The position numbers were made by a program, and so were the translations under genes. Shown piece by piece: positions 19,121-28,358 of a stretch of 64,000 bases of DNA. Under the pieces are notes generated by a model. That model saw nothing but the letters and a program-made list of their open reading frames with translations, was not told where the DNA came from and did no database searches. This DNA comes from Marinomonas ostreistagni (GTDB lineage: Bacteria > Pseudomonadota > Gammaproteobacteria > Pseudomonadales > Marinomonadaceae), in NCBI RefSeq assembly GCF_016461785.1, contig NZ_JAEMUH010000009.1, forward strand, positions 124,001 to 188,000, in the 5' to 3' direction. Every line of letters begins with the position of its first letter. Within the stretch, counting starts at the first letter, position 1.

Positions 19121-20143
19121 ATGAAATCGAACGTTGGAAAAATTCTAACCACCGCAGCCGTAGCGGCAACGATCAGTACCGGTGCTGCAGCAGCAACATT
19201 GGATGACGTAAAAGCAAAAGGCTTTGTGCAGTGTGGCGTGAGCCAAGGTGTTCCAGGATTTTCAAACGCGGATGATGCAGGTAACTGGACAGGGATCGAC
19301 GTTGACGCATGTCGTGCAACGGCTGCTGCAATCTTCGGCGACGCGCAAAAAGTAAAATTCACACCACTTTCTGCTAAAGAGCGTTTCACTGCTCTACAAT
19401 CAGGCGAAATCGATGTTTTATCACGTAACACGACTTGGACTTACACTCGTGATACGTCTCTAGGTTTAGACTTCACTACGACAAACTTCTACGACGGCCA
19501 AGGTTTCATGGTGCGTAAAGATCTAGGTGTGTCTTCTGCAATGGAGCTTGACGGTGCAACAGTTTGTACTGAGCAAGGTACAACAACTGAATTGAACATG
19601 GCTGACTTCTTCCGTAAGCACCAGCTTTCGTACGTTCCAGTAATCGTACAGAAAGCGGACGAAGCACTTGCTGCTTACGCATCTGGTCGTTGTGACGTAT
19701 TCACTACTGATAAATCAGGTCTAGCTGCTCACCGCTCTAAGCTGTCTGATCCAGCTGCACACGTTATTCTTCCAGAAACGATCTCTAAAGAGCCGCTGGG
19801 GCCTGTTGTTCGTCACGGCGACAACCAATGGAAAGACATCGTTACTTGGGCGCTATTCGTTCAAATTAACGCTGAAGAAATGGGCATCTCTTCTAAGAAC
19901 GTTGCTAAAATCAAATCTGAGTCAACTGACCCAGGTATCCGTCGTCTACTAGGCGCTGAAGGTAACATGGGTGAAGCACTAGGTCTAAACGCTGACTGGG
20001 CTTACAACATCATCGCTGAAGTAGGTAACTATGGTGAAGTGTTCGAGCGTAACGTTGGTCCTAACACTCCTGTAGGTCTACCACGTGGCGTGAACAACCT
20101 ATGGACTGAAGGCGGCGTTCTATACGCGCCACCAGTACGTTAA
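19121..20143 (+). CDS. aapJ: General L-amino acid ABC transporter periplasmic binding protein
   Basis: A 340-residue binding protein of the AapJ/BztA family. The Sec signal peptide (MKSNVGKILTTAAVAATISTGAAAA) is followed by TLDDVKAKGFVQCGVSQG and WTGIDVDACRATAAAIFGD; NTTWTYTRDT and CTEQGTTTELN line the ligand site. The ATG at 19121 with GGAGG upstream is chosen over earlier in-frame codons. First gene of aapJQMP, preceded by a sigma-54 site, and separated from aapQ by 105 bp with a hairpin, the usual means of making more binding protein than permease. Confidence 0.93.
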   Translation: MKSNVGKILTTAAVAATISTGAAAATLDDVKAKGFVQCGVSQGVPGFSNADDAGNWTGIDVDACRATAAAIFGDAQKVKFTPLSAKERFTALQSGEIDVLSRNTTWTYTRDTSLGLDFTTTNFYDGQGFMVRKDLGVSSAMELDGATVCTEQGTTTELNMADFFRKHQLSYVPVIVQKADEALAAYASGRCDVFTTDKSGLAAHRSKLSDPAAHVILPETISKEPLGPVVRHGDNQWKDIVTWALFVQINAEEMGISSKNVAKIKSESTDPGIRRLLGAEGNMGEALGLNADWAYNIIAEVGNYGEVFERNVGPNTPVGLPRGVNNLWTEGGVLYAPPVR

Positions 20144-20176
20144 TACGTATCCATCCCTTACCTACCAGGGATTAAA

Positions 20177-20198
20177 CCCAGCGGTGGATGCCGCTGGG
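20177..20198 (+). other. Intercistronic hairpin between aapJ and aapQ
   Basis: A perfect 8-bp GC-rich stem (CCCAGCGG with CCGCTGGG, loop TGGATG) lies 34 nt after aapJ. There is no T run, so it is more likely an mRNA 3'-stabiliser that raises aapJ message over aapQMP than a terminator. Confidence 0.6.
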
Positions 20199-20248
20199 TA
20201 CCCCCTTCCGATTTTACATCTGACGAGCATTTCATTGCCTGAACCAAG

Positions 20249-21421
20249 ATGAGCGAAAAAACAACGACGAATACGAGCTTCTTGAACGATGCTGGCAACC
20301 GCGCCATGCTGTTTCAAGCTGTGCTCCTAATTGCTGTGGTCGCTGTGGGTTATTACTTATTCCATAACCTTCAAGCGAACCTTGAAAATCAAGGGATTTC
20401 GACTGGTTTCGCCTTTTTAAACGAACCAGCTGGCTTCCCAATTCTAATCCACCTTATTGAATACACTGAGGCCAACACTTACGGACGTGCCTTTGTTGTT
20501 GCTTTGATTAACACCACTCTAATATCTTTGATGGGGATTATCCTTGCGACCATCATTGGTGTAATCATGGGCTTAGCACGATTGTCCAATAACTGGCTGG
20601 TTGCACGTTTAGCAACGGTTTATATCGAAACATTGCGTAACATCCCGTTACTGTTACAAATGTTCTTCTGGTACTTTGCTGTACTAGCAACCTTGCCACA
20701 CCCACGCGACAGCTTAATTTTTGGTAATTTCTTCCTAAACAAACGTGGCATTTACTCACCAGAACCGATTGCACAAGACGGATTTGGTATCGTCATCTTT
20801 GGCTTCCTAGCGTGTGTCATGGCTGCCATTGCCCTAATCGTTTGGGCTAAAAAACGCCAAAAGCAAACTGGCGTTTGGTTCCCTGCCTATTGGACATCGC
20901 TGGCGATCATTATTGTTGGCACAGTTGTGTTCTACTTCCTTGCTGGGTCTCCAGTAGAATTTGATGCCCCAACGAAAAGCCGTTTTAACGTAACAGGCGG
21001 TATGGTACTGGTACCTGAGTTTGTTGCTGTGCTAGTCGCTTTATCTACGTACACTGGCGCGTTCATTGCTGAAATCGTACGTGCGGGTATTTTGTCGGTG
21101 AACTGGGGACAGACGGAAGCATCGCGTTCGTTGGGCTTACCTGATGGCTTAACACAGCGTTTGATCGTATTGCCACAGGCACTACGCGTTATCATTCCAC
21201 CGCTAACCAGCCAATATTTAAACCTTGCAAAGAACTCATCTTTGGGTGCAGCCATTGCCTACCCAGAGCTAGTAGCCGTTGTTATGGGTACCACATTGAA
21301 CCAAACCGGTCAGGCTATTGAGACCATTGGTTTATGTATGTTGGTTTACGGTTCTTTAAGTTTGTCCATTTCAGTCTTTATGAACTGGTACAACAAGAAA
21401 ATGTCATTAATTGAGCGATAA
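20249..21421 (+). CDS. aapQ: L-amino acid ABC transporter permease AapQ
   Basis: A 390-residue inner-membrane permease of the polar amino acid (HAAT) group. It has about eight hydrophobic segments and the family motif ETLRNIPLLLQMFFWYF. The EAA loop that contacts the ATPase is EASRSLGLPDGLTQRLIVLPQALRVIIPPL. Typical for AapQ/BztB, it is larger than HisQ-type permeases because of an extra periplasmic and membrane region (about 140-250). The ribosome site is weak. Its last codons overlap the upstream part of the aapM reading frame. Confidence 0.92.
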   Translation: MSEKTTTNTSFLNDAGNRAMLFQAVLLIAVVAVGYYLFHNLQANLENQGISTGFAFLNEPAGFPILIHLIEYTEANTYGRAFVVALINTTLISLMGIILATIIGVIMGLARLSNNWLVARLATVYIETLRNIPLLLQMFFWYFAVLATLPHPRDSLIFGNFFLNKRGIYSPEPIAQDGFGIVIFGFLACVMAAIALIVWAKKRQKQTGVWFPAYWTSLAIIIVGTVVFYFLAGSPVEFDAPTKSRFNVTGGMVLVPEFVAVLVALSTYTGAFIAEIVRAGILSVNWGQTEASRSLGLPDGLTQRLIVLPQALRVIIPPLTSQYLNLAKNSSLGAAIAYPELVAVVMGTTLNQTGQAIETIGLCMLVYGSLSLSISVFMNWYNKKMSLIER

Positions 21422-21431
21422 GGGGGCACAC

Positions 21432-22532
21432 ATGGCGATTGAATTTAAACCTTCTCCTAGCCTACCACCACCGAGTAATGCTGTCGGTCCGGTCGCTTGG
21501 GTTCGTAAAAACTTTTTCTCTTCACCGCTGAACATCTTTTTAACGTTCTTCAGCTTTTACATTCTTTATTTGTTAATTCCCCCTGCTCTAGAGTGGGCGA
21601 TTTTTAACGCAACATGGGAAGGCACATCGAAAGCCGCTTGTACTGCTGGTGGCGCTTGTTGGGCATTCATTAGAGTTCGCTTCGACCAGTTCATGTATGG
21701 TCTGTATCCAGCGACGGAATATTGGCGTGTCAATGTAGCGGCAATTTTACTGGTGGTTCTGGTGGGCATGTTTGCCATCAAAGCGATCAATAAGCTATTG
21801 CTGTCGATTGCTATCATCGTGGTCTACCCGATCATCGCCTACTTCTTGTTTGCGGGCGGAATATTGGGCTTAGAAGTGGTAGAAACGTCGCTTTGGGGCG
21901 GTCTATTCTTGACCATGCTACTGGGTATCATTGGTATCGTAGCATCTTTCCCACTGGGTATTATTTTGGCGCTAGGTCGCCAGTCTAAAATGCCGGTAGC
22001 GAAATCTGTTTGTGTCATCTTTATCGAGACCATTCGTGCCGTTCCTTTGATCACAATCTTGTTCATGGCATCGGTGATGATTCCGCTGTTCCTGCCAGAC
22101 GGCATGAACTTTAACAAGCTGCTACGTGTTCTAATCGGTATTACCTTGTTCTCTGCAGCCTACATGGCTGAGGTAATTCGTGGTGGTCTACAGGCCATTC
22201 CAAAAGGCCAGTACGAGGCCGCTGATGCAATGGGGCTTACCTACTGGCAGTCAATGATTTTGGTCATTTTGCCGCAAGCATTGAAGCTGGTTATCCCAGG
22301 TATTGTGAACACTTTCATCGGTCTATTTAAAGACACCACGCTGGTTTACATCGTAGGTATGTTCGACTTCTTAGGCATCATTCAGATGGCAAACCACGAT
22401 GCCAACTGGTTAGGAACAACGACAGAAGGTTATGCCTTCGCAGGCTTTGTATATTGGGCTATCTGCTTCGGTATGTCCCGCTACTCTATGGCGGTTGAGC
22501 GTAAGTTAGATACCGGACACAAGCGGAATTAA
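21432..22532 (+). CDS. aapM: L-amino acid ABC transporter permease AapM
   Basis: A 366-residue permease that pairs with AapQ. IETIRAVPLITILFM and the EAA loop EAADAMGLTYWQSMILVILPQALKLVIPG are clear. The open frame begins at 21411 inside aapQ; I prefer the ATG at 21432 (MAIEFKPS) because AAGGGGG lies just upstream and the aapQ stop precedes it. Residues 70-150 form the extra region typical of AapM. The next gene, for the ATPase, follows after 24 nt. Confidence 0.92.
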   Translation: MAIEFKPSPSLPPPSNAVGPVAWVRKNFFSSPLNIFLTFFSFYILYLLIPPALEWAIFNATWEGTSKAACTAGGACWAFIRVRFDQFMYGLYPATEYWRVNVAAILLVVLVGMFAIKAINKLLLSIAIIVVYPIIAYFLFAGGILGLEVVETSLWGGLFLTMLLGIIGIVASFPLGIILALGRQSKMPVAKSVCVIFIETIRAVPLITILFMASVMIPLFLPDGMNFNKLLRVLIGITLFSAAYMAEVIRGGLQAIPKGQYEAADAMGLTYWQSMILVILPQALKLVIPGIVNTFIGLFKDTTLVYIVGMFDFLGIIQMANHDANWLGTTTEGYAFAGFVYWAICFGMSRYSMAVERKLDTGHKRN

Positions 22533-22556
22533 TAAGAGAATTTGAGGCCTTTACAC

Positions 22557-23336
22557 ATGACAGAACAAAATATGGCACTTGCCCAACTTGAGCCGGGCGA
22601 AGAAGCAATCATTCAATTTAGCGATGTAAACAAATGGTACGGTGAATTTCACGTACTGAAAAACATCAACTTCAGCGTTAAAAAAGGTGAGCGTATCGTT
22701 GTCTGTGGACCATCAGGTTCCGGTAAGTCAACGATGACTCGTTGTATCAACCGTCTTGAAGAACACCAAAAGGGCCAAATCTTGGTCGATGGTATCGAGA
22801 TGAACGATAACCTTAAAAACATTGAGGCGATTCGTAAAGACGTGGGCATGGTGTTCCAGCACTTTAACTTGTTCCCGCACTTGACCATCCTTGAAAACCT
22901 GACACTTGCGCCAATCTGGGTTCGTAAAATGCCTAAGAAAGAAGCGGAAGCCATGGCAATGCATTACTTGGAGCGTGTAAAAATTGCTAACCAAGCTTTA
23001 AAGTATCCAGGTCAGCTTTCTGGTGGTCAGCAGCAGCGTGTAGCGATCGCTCGTGGTTTGTGTATGAAACCACGCATTATGCTATTTGATGAGCCAACAT
23101 CGGCTCTTGACCCTGAAATGATCAAAGAAGTATTGGATGTAATGATTCAATTGGCAGACGAAGGCATGACCATGGTGTGTGTGACGCACGAAATGGGCTT
23201 TGCAAAAACCGTTGCCGACCGTGTGGTATTCATGGATGCAGGAGAAATCGTAGAGGCGAATACGCCACATGAGTTCTTTGAAAACCCGCAGCATGACCGT
23301 ACACAATTGTTCTTAAGCCAAATTTTGAACCATTAA
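22557..23336 (+). CDS. aapP: L-amino acid ABC transporter ATP-binding protein AapP
   Basis: A 259-residue ABC ATPase that powers AapQM. Walker [10 protein letters not shown] is at residues 51-59, the signature [15 protein letters not shown] and Walker [15 protein letters not shown] follow, and [17 protein letters not shown] holds the switch His. The open frame begins at a TTG (22542), but GAGG then the ATG at 22557 fits better. Last gene of the operon, followed by a strong terminator. Confidence 0.95.
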   Translation: MTEQNMALAQLEPGEEAIIQFSDVNKWYGEFHVLKNINFSVKKGERIVVCGPSGSGKSTMTRCINRLEEHQKGQILVDGIEMNDNLKNIEAIRKDVGMVFQHFNLFPHLTILENLTLAPIWVRKMPKKEAEAMAMHYLERVKIANQALKYPGQLSGGQQQRVAIARGLCMKPRIMLFDEPTSALDPEMIKEVLDVMIQLADEGMTMVCVTHEMGFAKTVADRVVFMDAGEIVEANTPHEFFENPQHDRTQLFLSQILNH

Positions 23337-23363
23337 AGTTTGCTATTTTGCTCAAACAATACT

Positions 23364-23389
23364 AAAAAAGCCCCTTAAGGGGCTTTTTT
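23364..23389 (+). terminator. Intrinsic terminator after aapP
   Basis: AAAAAAGCCCC TT AAGG-type perfect palindrome: stem AGCCCCTT/AAGGGGCT flanked by A run and six T. It ends the aap operon. Confidence 0.85.
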
Positions 23390-23441
23390 CGTTTTCATAA
23401 TCATGCACTAATATAGTTGAACAATTCTATGGGGATGTAGA

Positions 23442-24707
23442 GTGTCTGAGCAAGCCATTGAACAGCCGAGTCGAACTCGAGTAAGGATCGTTCATTTAGC
23501 CGATCACACAGGAAAGTTACAGGTCATTTTTCCGTATGACAGCATGCTGGATATGGCGTCGTTGTCGCGTTTGACGAAACGTAGATTTGACCCAATCGCG
23601 AACTACAATATTGAAGGCGACCCTCTCGTAAAACCCAATGCCTGCTCAACCATTATTGATTCGTCTTTATTAAGTCACGACATCATAGAGCTTCGTACTA
23701 GTGCTCAACACAGCTATAAAGAATTTACTCAAGAAGAGTTTTGTTCGCGATTTCAGGGCCCTCTTGCGCGCTATGAAAACATTGCGATTCCTCTTTCTAG
23801 TATTGATAAGCCGGTTCATGATATAGACCAAGATGCACAACAAATGCAGACTGCTCTTGGTAAATTTCAATCTATGAGACTGAAGCAACGCTTAGAGGAA
23901 ACCTTAGAGATTCCACCTCTTCCTGCTTCTTCTCATCGAATTATTCAATTGTGCTCCAATGAGCATGCTGGCACTGATGATTTATGTGATGTGATCAGTT
24001 TAGACCCGTCCTTATCCGCGCAAGTCATTAGCTGGGCCTCTTCGCCTTATTACGGTGTACGCGGTGAAATTGAATCCGTTGAGGAAGCGATTATTCGCGT
24101 TCTTGGTTTTGATATGGTGATGAACTTGGCGCTCGGTTTGTCCATGGGAAGCGCTTTGCAACTGCCTAAAAATGGCCCGCGACACTATGAGGATTTTTGG
24201 TTTAGCTCCGTATCACATGCGGTACTTATGGAAGAGTTAGTCCGTAAAATGCAATCAGATCGCCCGCGCTTAGGTCATGCCTACTTATCTGGTTTATTGC
24301 ATAACTTTGGCTACTTGGCCATTGCGGTCGTACTACCACCACACTTCGGTATACTGTCTCGTTATATTGAAGCCAACGCGCACCTGCCATCTGACATCAT
24401 CGAGATGCAAACGCTTCACTTCACGAAAGAGCAATTAGGCGCTTGGTTGTTAAAGCACTGGGGACTTCCTGAAAGTATTTATACTGCTGTCCGCTACAGC
24501 AGGACCGAAGACTATGATGGTCCATTCAGTAAGTTGGCTCAATTACTCCAGTTGTGTCACCAGCTTTTCAATGATCAAGAGCCTGACGAGTCACTACTGT
24601 CTACTCTCGGGTTATCTGCTTCAGATGCCAAACAATCTCATCACAAAGTGATTAGCTCATCCAGCGAATTGTCTAAGATGGTAGATTTAATAAGCGGATC
24701 TAAATGA
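23442..24707 (+). CDS. HDOD-domain protein with YbaK-like N-terminal region
   Basis: A 421-residue cytoplasmic protein starting at GTG with GGGGAT upstream. The C-terminal 270 residues are an HDOD domain: SSHRIIQLCSNEHAGTDDLCDVI, LDPSLSAQVISWASSPYYG and EEAIIRVLGFDMVMNLALGLSMG, then YLSGLLHNFGYLA. HDOD proteins are HD-fold signalling adaptors without the catalytic HD pair. The first 110 residues (LADHTGKLQVIFPYDSMLDMASLSRL) resemble the later half of YbaK-type aminoacyl-tRNA deacylases, to which HDOD is fused in some Pseudomonas proteins; here it looks shortened. Its stop overlaps the ubiC start (ATGA). Confidence 0.75.
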   Translation: MSEQAIEQPSRTRVRIVHLADHTGKLQVIFPYDSMLDMASLSRLTKRRFDPIANYNIEGDPLVKPNACSTIIDSSLLSHDIIELRTSAQHSYKEFTQEEFCSRFQGPLARYENIAIPLSSIDKPVHDIDQDAQQMQTALGKFQSMRLKQRLEETLEIPPLPASSHRIIQLCSNEHAGTDDLCDVISLDPSLSAQVISWASSPYYGVRGEIESVEEAIIRVLGFDMVMNLALGLSMGSALQLPKNGPRHYEDFWFSSVSHAVLMEELVRKMQSDRPRLGHAYLSGLLHNFGYLAIAVVLPPHFGILSRYIEANAHLPSDIIEMQTLHFTKEQLGAWLLKHWGLPESIYTAVRYSRTEDYDGPFSKLAQLLQLCHQLFNDQEPDESLLSTLGLSASDAKQSHHKVISSSSELSKMVDLISGSK

Positions 24708-25264
24708 ACCTGCTAGACTTCAAGAAAATTAAACAACTCGACTACCAATGGCACAGCATTAATCAGGTCCGTCGAACCAGTATTCCTAAAGATATATTAC
24801 CTTGGCTGATCACACGCTTCTCGATCACGGCAAAGCTTAGGCAGGCTGGCCAGTTAAGAGTGGATGTGCTGGAGGACAGTTGGCAAACGCCCACGCCTAG
24901 AGAGCAGTTACGCCTACGACTCAAATCTCGTGAAACTGCTCGTGTTCGAACCGTAGTACTGTATTTAGATAATGAGCCGATGCTTTACGCTCGATCCATT
25001 ATCCCCGCTCGCTCAATGAAAGGCTCATGGCGCTTTCTGCCATACTTAGGTAATCAGCCTCTAGGTGGCTACGTGTACAAATCCAGAGCACTTCGACGCA
25101 GTACGACTGAAGTTGTTAAACTACCCGCTGGCTTGATTCAAAATAGTAATGAGGCATTATGGGCTCGACGCTCAGTATTCATTGAATATGGTCCCGGTAT
25201 TTTGGTCAATGAAGCCTTCTACCCTGCTATTAGCCGCGCTACCAAAATGGCTGGACAACTTTAA
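24704..25264 (+). CDS. ubiC: Chorismate pyruvate-lyase
   Basis: A 186-residue enzyme converting chorismate to 4-hydroxybenzoate and pyruvate, the first committed step of ubiquinone synthesis. The family pattern WLITRFSITAKLR, then VLYLDNEPMLYARSIIPARS (substrate Arg region) and the C-terminal RRSVFIEYGPGILVNEAFYP are evident. It overlaps the HDOD gene by 4 nt and ubiA follows after 22 nt, so product passes to the next enzyme encoded in the same operon. Confidence 0.9.
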   Translation: MNLLDFKKIKQLDYQWHSINQVRRTSIPKDILPWLITRFSITAKLRQAGQLRVDVLEDSWQTPTPREQLRLRLKSRETARVRTVVLYLDNEPMLYARSIIPARSMKGSWRFLPYLGNQPLGGYVYKSRALRRSTTEVVKLPAGLIQNSNEALWARRSVFIEYGPGILVNEAFYPAISRATKMAGQL

Positions 25265-25286
25265 TCACCGCAACAATAATGCCCCT

Positions 25287-26141
25287 ATGAGTAAAATTAA
25301 AGATTACGCTGAATTAACACGTTTCAATCGGCCCATTGGTTCATTACTGCTGATGTGGCCTACATTATGGGCCTTATGGCTCGCTGCTGATGGCTGGCCA
25401 GATTGGCATCTTGTTGTCATTTTTGTTCTAGGTGTTTTCAGTATGCGTTCCGCCGGTTGTGTCATTAATGATTTTGCTGATCGCAAAGTGGATGGGTTCG
25501 TTGACCGAACGAAGAATCGTCCATTGCCCTCCGGACGAGTATCAGAAAAAGAGGCCCTATTACTGTTTGCAGGACTATCAGTCCTAAGCTTTATCTTAGT
25601 GCTGCTAACGGACTGGAAAACGGTATTACTTTCATTTGTAGGGCTCTTTTTAGCTGCGCTTTACCCTTTTATGAAGCGTTATACACACCTGCCTCAAGTG
25701 TTCTTAGGGTTAGCCTTCTCTTGGGCAATTCCGATGGCGTACAGCGCTCAAGGAGGCAGTCTCCTGGACCCAGAGCTGTGGATGCTGTTCGTAGCAAATA
25801 GCTTTTGGACCATTGCCTATGATACCTATTACGCAATGACCGATCGTCCTGATGACATAAAAATTGGCATTAAATCCACCGCTATTCTCTTTGGTCAGTT
25901 TGATTTGTTGGTAATCATCGTTTTGCAGGGGTTAACCTTATCTCTGTTGATGTGGGTTGGCATACTAGCGCATTTAAACATAATATATTTTATCAGCTTA
26001 TTAGTAGCTGTTTGGCTATTTTACCAGCAATATCAACAAGCAAAGAACCGTGATCGACAAGCGTGTTTTAAATCTTTTTTGGATAACAATCGGGTTGGTG
26101 GCTGTATATTTGCGGGAATATTACTAAGCTATTACCTGTGA
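25287..26141 (+). CDS. ubiA: 4-hydroxybenzoate polyprenyltransferase
   Basis: An integral-membrane prenyltransferase of 284 residues that attaches the polyprenyl chain to 4-hydroxybenzoate. The first aspartate-rich motif NDFADRKVDG lies at residues 61-70, followed by RTKNRPLPSG; the second is YDTYYAMTDRPDD near 175-190. About nine helices. The ATG at 25287 (MSKIKDYAEL) gives normal length; the open frame extends back into ubiC. Same operon as ubiC. Confidence 0.95.
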   Translation: MSKIKDYAELTRFNRPIGSLLLMWPTLWALWLAADGWPDWHLVVIFVLGVFSMRSAGCVINDFADRKVDGFVDRTKNRPLPSGRVSEKEALLLFAGLSVLSFILVLLTDWKTVLLSFVGLFLAALYPFMKRYTHLPQVFLGLAFSWAIPMAYSAQGGSLLDPELWMLFVANSFWTIAYDTYYAMTDRPDDIKIGIKSTAILFGQFDLLVIIVLQGLTLSLLMWVGILAHLNIIYFISLLVAVWLFYQQYQQAKNRDRQACFKSFLDNNRVGGCIFAGILLSYYL

Positions 26142-26160
26142 ATATGGCAATGATGTGACA

Positions 26161-26194
26161 ATTTAACACAGCTGTCATATTTAGCCGCTTTAAT
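26161..26194 (+). promoter_or_regulatory. Pho box and -10 of phoBR
   Basis: ATTTAAC-ACAG-CTGTCAT (26161-26178) fits the PhoB site of two 7-bp repeats with 4-bp spacer (CTGTMAY-type), the second repeat being perfect. Exactly 10 bp later is TTTAAT (26189-26194), a 5/6 match to the -10. The same spacing is seen at pstS in this window. Transcription would start near 26201, supporting autoregulation of phoB. Confidence 0.65.
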
Positions 26195-26225
26195 ATCTAC
26201 CGTTCCTGAGATGAGGGTATGTCCT

Positions 26226-26921
26226 GTGACCGGTAAAAAAGTACTGATAATTGATGATGAAGCACCAATCCGCGAGATGATTGCCGTCGCGCTGGAAATG
26301 GCAGGCTATGAATACATGGAAGCTGAAAATAGCCAACAGGCGCATGAAATGATCGTAGATCATCGTCCTGATTTGGTATTAGTTGACTGGATGATGCCTG
26401 GAGGCAGTGGCGTCGAACTGACACGCCGTTTGAAAAAAGACTCCACAACGGCAGAAATTCCAGTGATTATGTTAACCGCTAAAAGCGAAGAAGATAACAA
26501 AATCCAAGGTCTAGAAGTCGGTGCGGATGATTATATCACCAAACCATTTTCACCAAGAGAATTGGTTGCACGCCTAAAAGCGGTTTTGCGTCGTGCCACG
26601 CCGCAGGGTGTCGACGATCCAATCGAGGTAGAGGGGCTACACCTAGACCCTATTAGTCAACGCGTCTCTATTGGCTCAACCCCTATTGAGATGGGTCCAA
26701 CGGAATACCGTTTACTTAAATTCCTTATGACTCATCAAGAGCGAGCTTATTCTCGCGCTCAGCTGCTTGATCAGGTCTGGGGGGGAAATGTCTATGTTGA
26801 AGAGCGTACCGTTGATGTGCATATCCGTCGCTTACGCAAAGCGATTGGTGAAACCCATGACTTTTTAATTCAAACAGTCCGTGGAACAGGTTACCGTTTT
26901 TCGGCAAAACGTACGGCATAA
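26226..26921 (+). CDS. phoB: Phosphate regulon response regulator PhoB
   Basis: A 231-residue OmpR-family activator. The receiver has IIDDEAPIREM, phospho-acceptor Asp54 in LVLVDWMMPGGSG, MLTAKSEE and the switch Lys of DDYITKPFSPRE. The winged helix includes MGPTEYRLLKFLMTH and VDVHIRRLRKAIG. I prefer GTG 26226: GAGGG lies 8 nt upstream, and the predicted transcription start near 26201 leaves a usable leader. The alternative ATG 26211 would have a 10-nt leader and no ribosome site. The resulting length is close to E. coli PhoB (229). phoR follows after 6 nt. Confidence 0.94.
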   Translation: MTGKKVLIIDDEAPIREMIAVALEMAGYEYMEAENSQQAHEMIVDHRPDLVLVDWMMPGGSGVELTRRLKKDSTTAEIPVIMLTAKSEEDNKIQGLEVGADDYITKPFSPRELVARLKAVLRRATPQGVDDPIEVEGLHLDPISQRVSIGSTPIEMGPTEYRLLKFLMTHQERAYSRAQLLDQVWGGNVYVEERTVDVHIRRLRKAIGETHDFLIQTVRGTGYRFSAKRTA

Positions 26922-26927
26922 GGTTTT

Positions 26928-28295
26928 ATGAAGCGAACTTGGCAACGAGCTTTCATTACATGGATTATTGGACTGATGGCTGTCATTACCATCGGTTTCG
27001 TACTGGGCCACATTCTCGCACTCGCATTGATTTATACACTGGGTACACTGTATTGGCAGTTGTACCAGTTGTATCAATTTCATTCTTGGCTGCGCCGCTC
27101 CGGTAAAGCAGCACCTCCTGAAGCTACTGGCATCTGGGGGGAAATATTTGATGCGGTCTACCGCCTGCAAAAGAAACAACGCAAATCTAAACGTCGCATG
27201 CGTCAAGCGCTCAATCGAATTGAAAACTCGACTGCCGCGCTGAAAGAAGGCGTTATCATGGCCGATAGTAATGGCAATCTCGAATGGTGGAATAACTCCG
27301 CTGGCTTGCTATTAGGTTTGCAACGCCCTGTAGACCGAGGGCAGCCGATTACCAACATTCTGCGTAACCCAGACTTCTTCAAGTACTTCACGCAAAAGCG
27401 CTTTGGCGAGCCTTTAGTCATGAAGTCGCCATCGAAAGAAGGGGTGTACCTTGAAGTACAAACCACACTGTATGATCAAAACGATCACCTGATTTTCGTA
27501 CGAGATGTGACACGTTTGCACCTACTGGAGCAGATGCGAAAAGACTTTGTCGCCAACGCCTCACATGAGCTGAAAACACCTTTAACGGTTATCAAAGGCT
27601 ACCTTGAAACATTATCGATGTTTAAAGATAGCCTGCCGCAATCCATGCAGCGTGGTATCGTGAATATGAGCGATCAGTCACTGCGTATGGAGCATCTAAT
27701 TGAAGACCTATTGCTGCTCTCTCGGTTAGAGACCAACGATAAGCGAGAAGCCCATCAATGGCTAAAGCTTGAAGACTTGTGTGAGACTATTAAGAAAACC
27801 GCATTACCAACGCTTTCTGACAGCCATAAACTGAGTTTTGATATTCCTGAAAACAGCTATATCTATGGCGCGTACAACGAGCTTTACAGTGCGTTTTCAA
27901 ACCTCGTCTTCAACGCTATTAAGTACTCTCCTGAAGGGGGCGACATTCAAGTACAGTGGACGCAAAATGAATTCAGTGGCATTTTTTCAGTCGATGACCA
28001 AGGGCTTGGTATTGACCCGCGCCACATTCCTCGATTGACAGAGCGCTTCTTCCGAGTTGATAAGGGACGAGGTTCGGGCACAGGAGGCACTGGACTGGGG
28101 CTTGCTATCGTCAAGCATGTGCTAATACACCACAATGCCAAACTGCAAATCCGCAGTCAGCCAGGTACAGGCAGCACATTCTCTTGTCATTTCCCAACAG
28201 ATCGTGTTCGTCAAGAAGCGTTACTCGCAACGGTCGCTAGTGACGTCCCAGACAATCACAACACAGCTGCAGCGGAACAACCGTCTCAATCTTAA
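26928..28295 (+). CDS. phoR: Phosphate regulon sensor kinase PhoR
   Basis: A 455-residue membrane kinase partner of PhoB. Two close N-terminal helices (residues 8-50) without a real periplasmic domain are typical of PhoR, which senses through PstSCAB-PhoU. A PAS domain (about 95-190, with MADSNGNLEWWNNSAGLLLG) leads to the H-box ASHELKTPLT, His213, and the ATPase boxes NLVFNAIKYSP, DQGLGIDPRHIPRLTERFFRVD and GTGLGLAIVKH. AAGG precedes the ATG. A short tail of about 30 polar residues follows the ATPase domain. Confidence 0.94.
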   Translation: MKRTWQRAFITWIIGLMAVITIGFVLGHILALALIYTLGTLYWQLYQLYQFHSWLRRSGKAAPPEATGIWGEIFDAVYRLQKKQRKSKRRMRQALNRIENSTAALKEGVIMADSNGNLEWWNNSAGLLLGLQRPVDRGQPITNILRNPDFFKYFTQKRFGEPLVMKSPSKEGVYLEVQTTLYDQNDHLIFVRDVTRLHLLEQMRKDFVANASHELKTPLTVIKGYLETLSMFKDSLPQSMQRGIVNMSDQSLRMEHLIEDLLLLSRLETNDKREAHQWLKLEDLCETIKKTALPTLSDSHKLSFDIPENSYIYGAYNELYSAFSNLVFNAIKYSPEGGDIQVQWTQNEFSGIFSVDDQGLGIDPRHIPRLTERFFRVDKGRGSGTGGTGLGLAIVKHVLIHHNAKLQIRSQPGTGSTFSCHFPTDRVRQEALLATVASDVPDNHNTAAAEQPSQS

Positions 28296-28358
28296 TGTGA
28301 AATCAGCCGCACCTTATTATTTCTGGGCGCGGCTGGATATGGGATCTTCTATTGGGGC

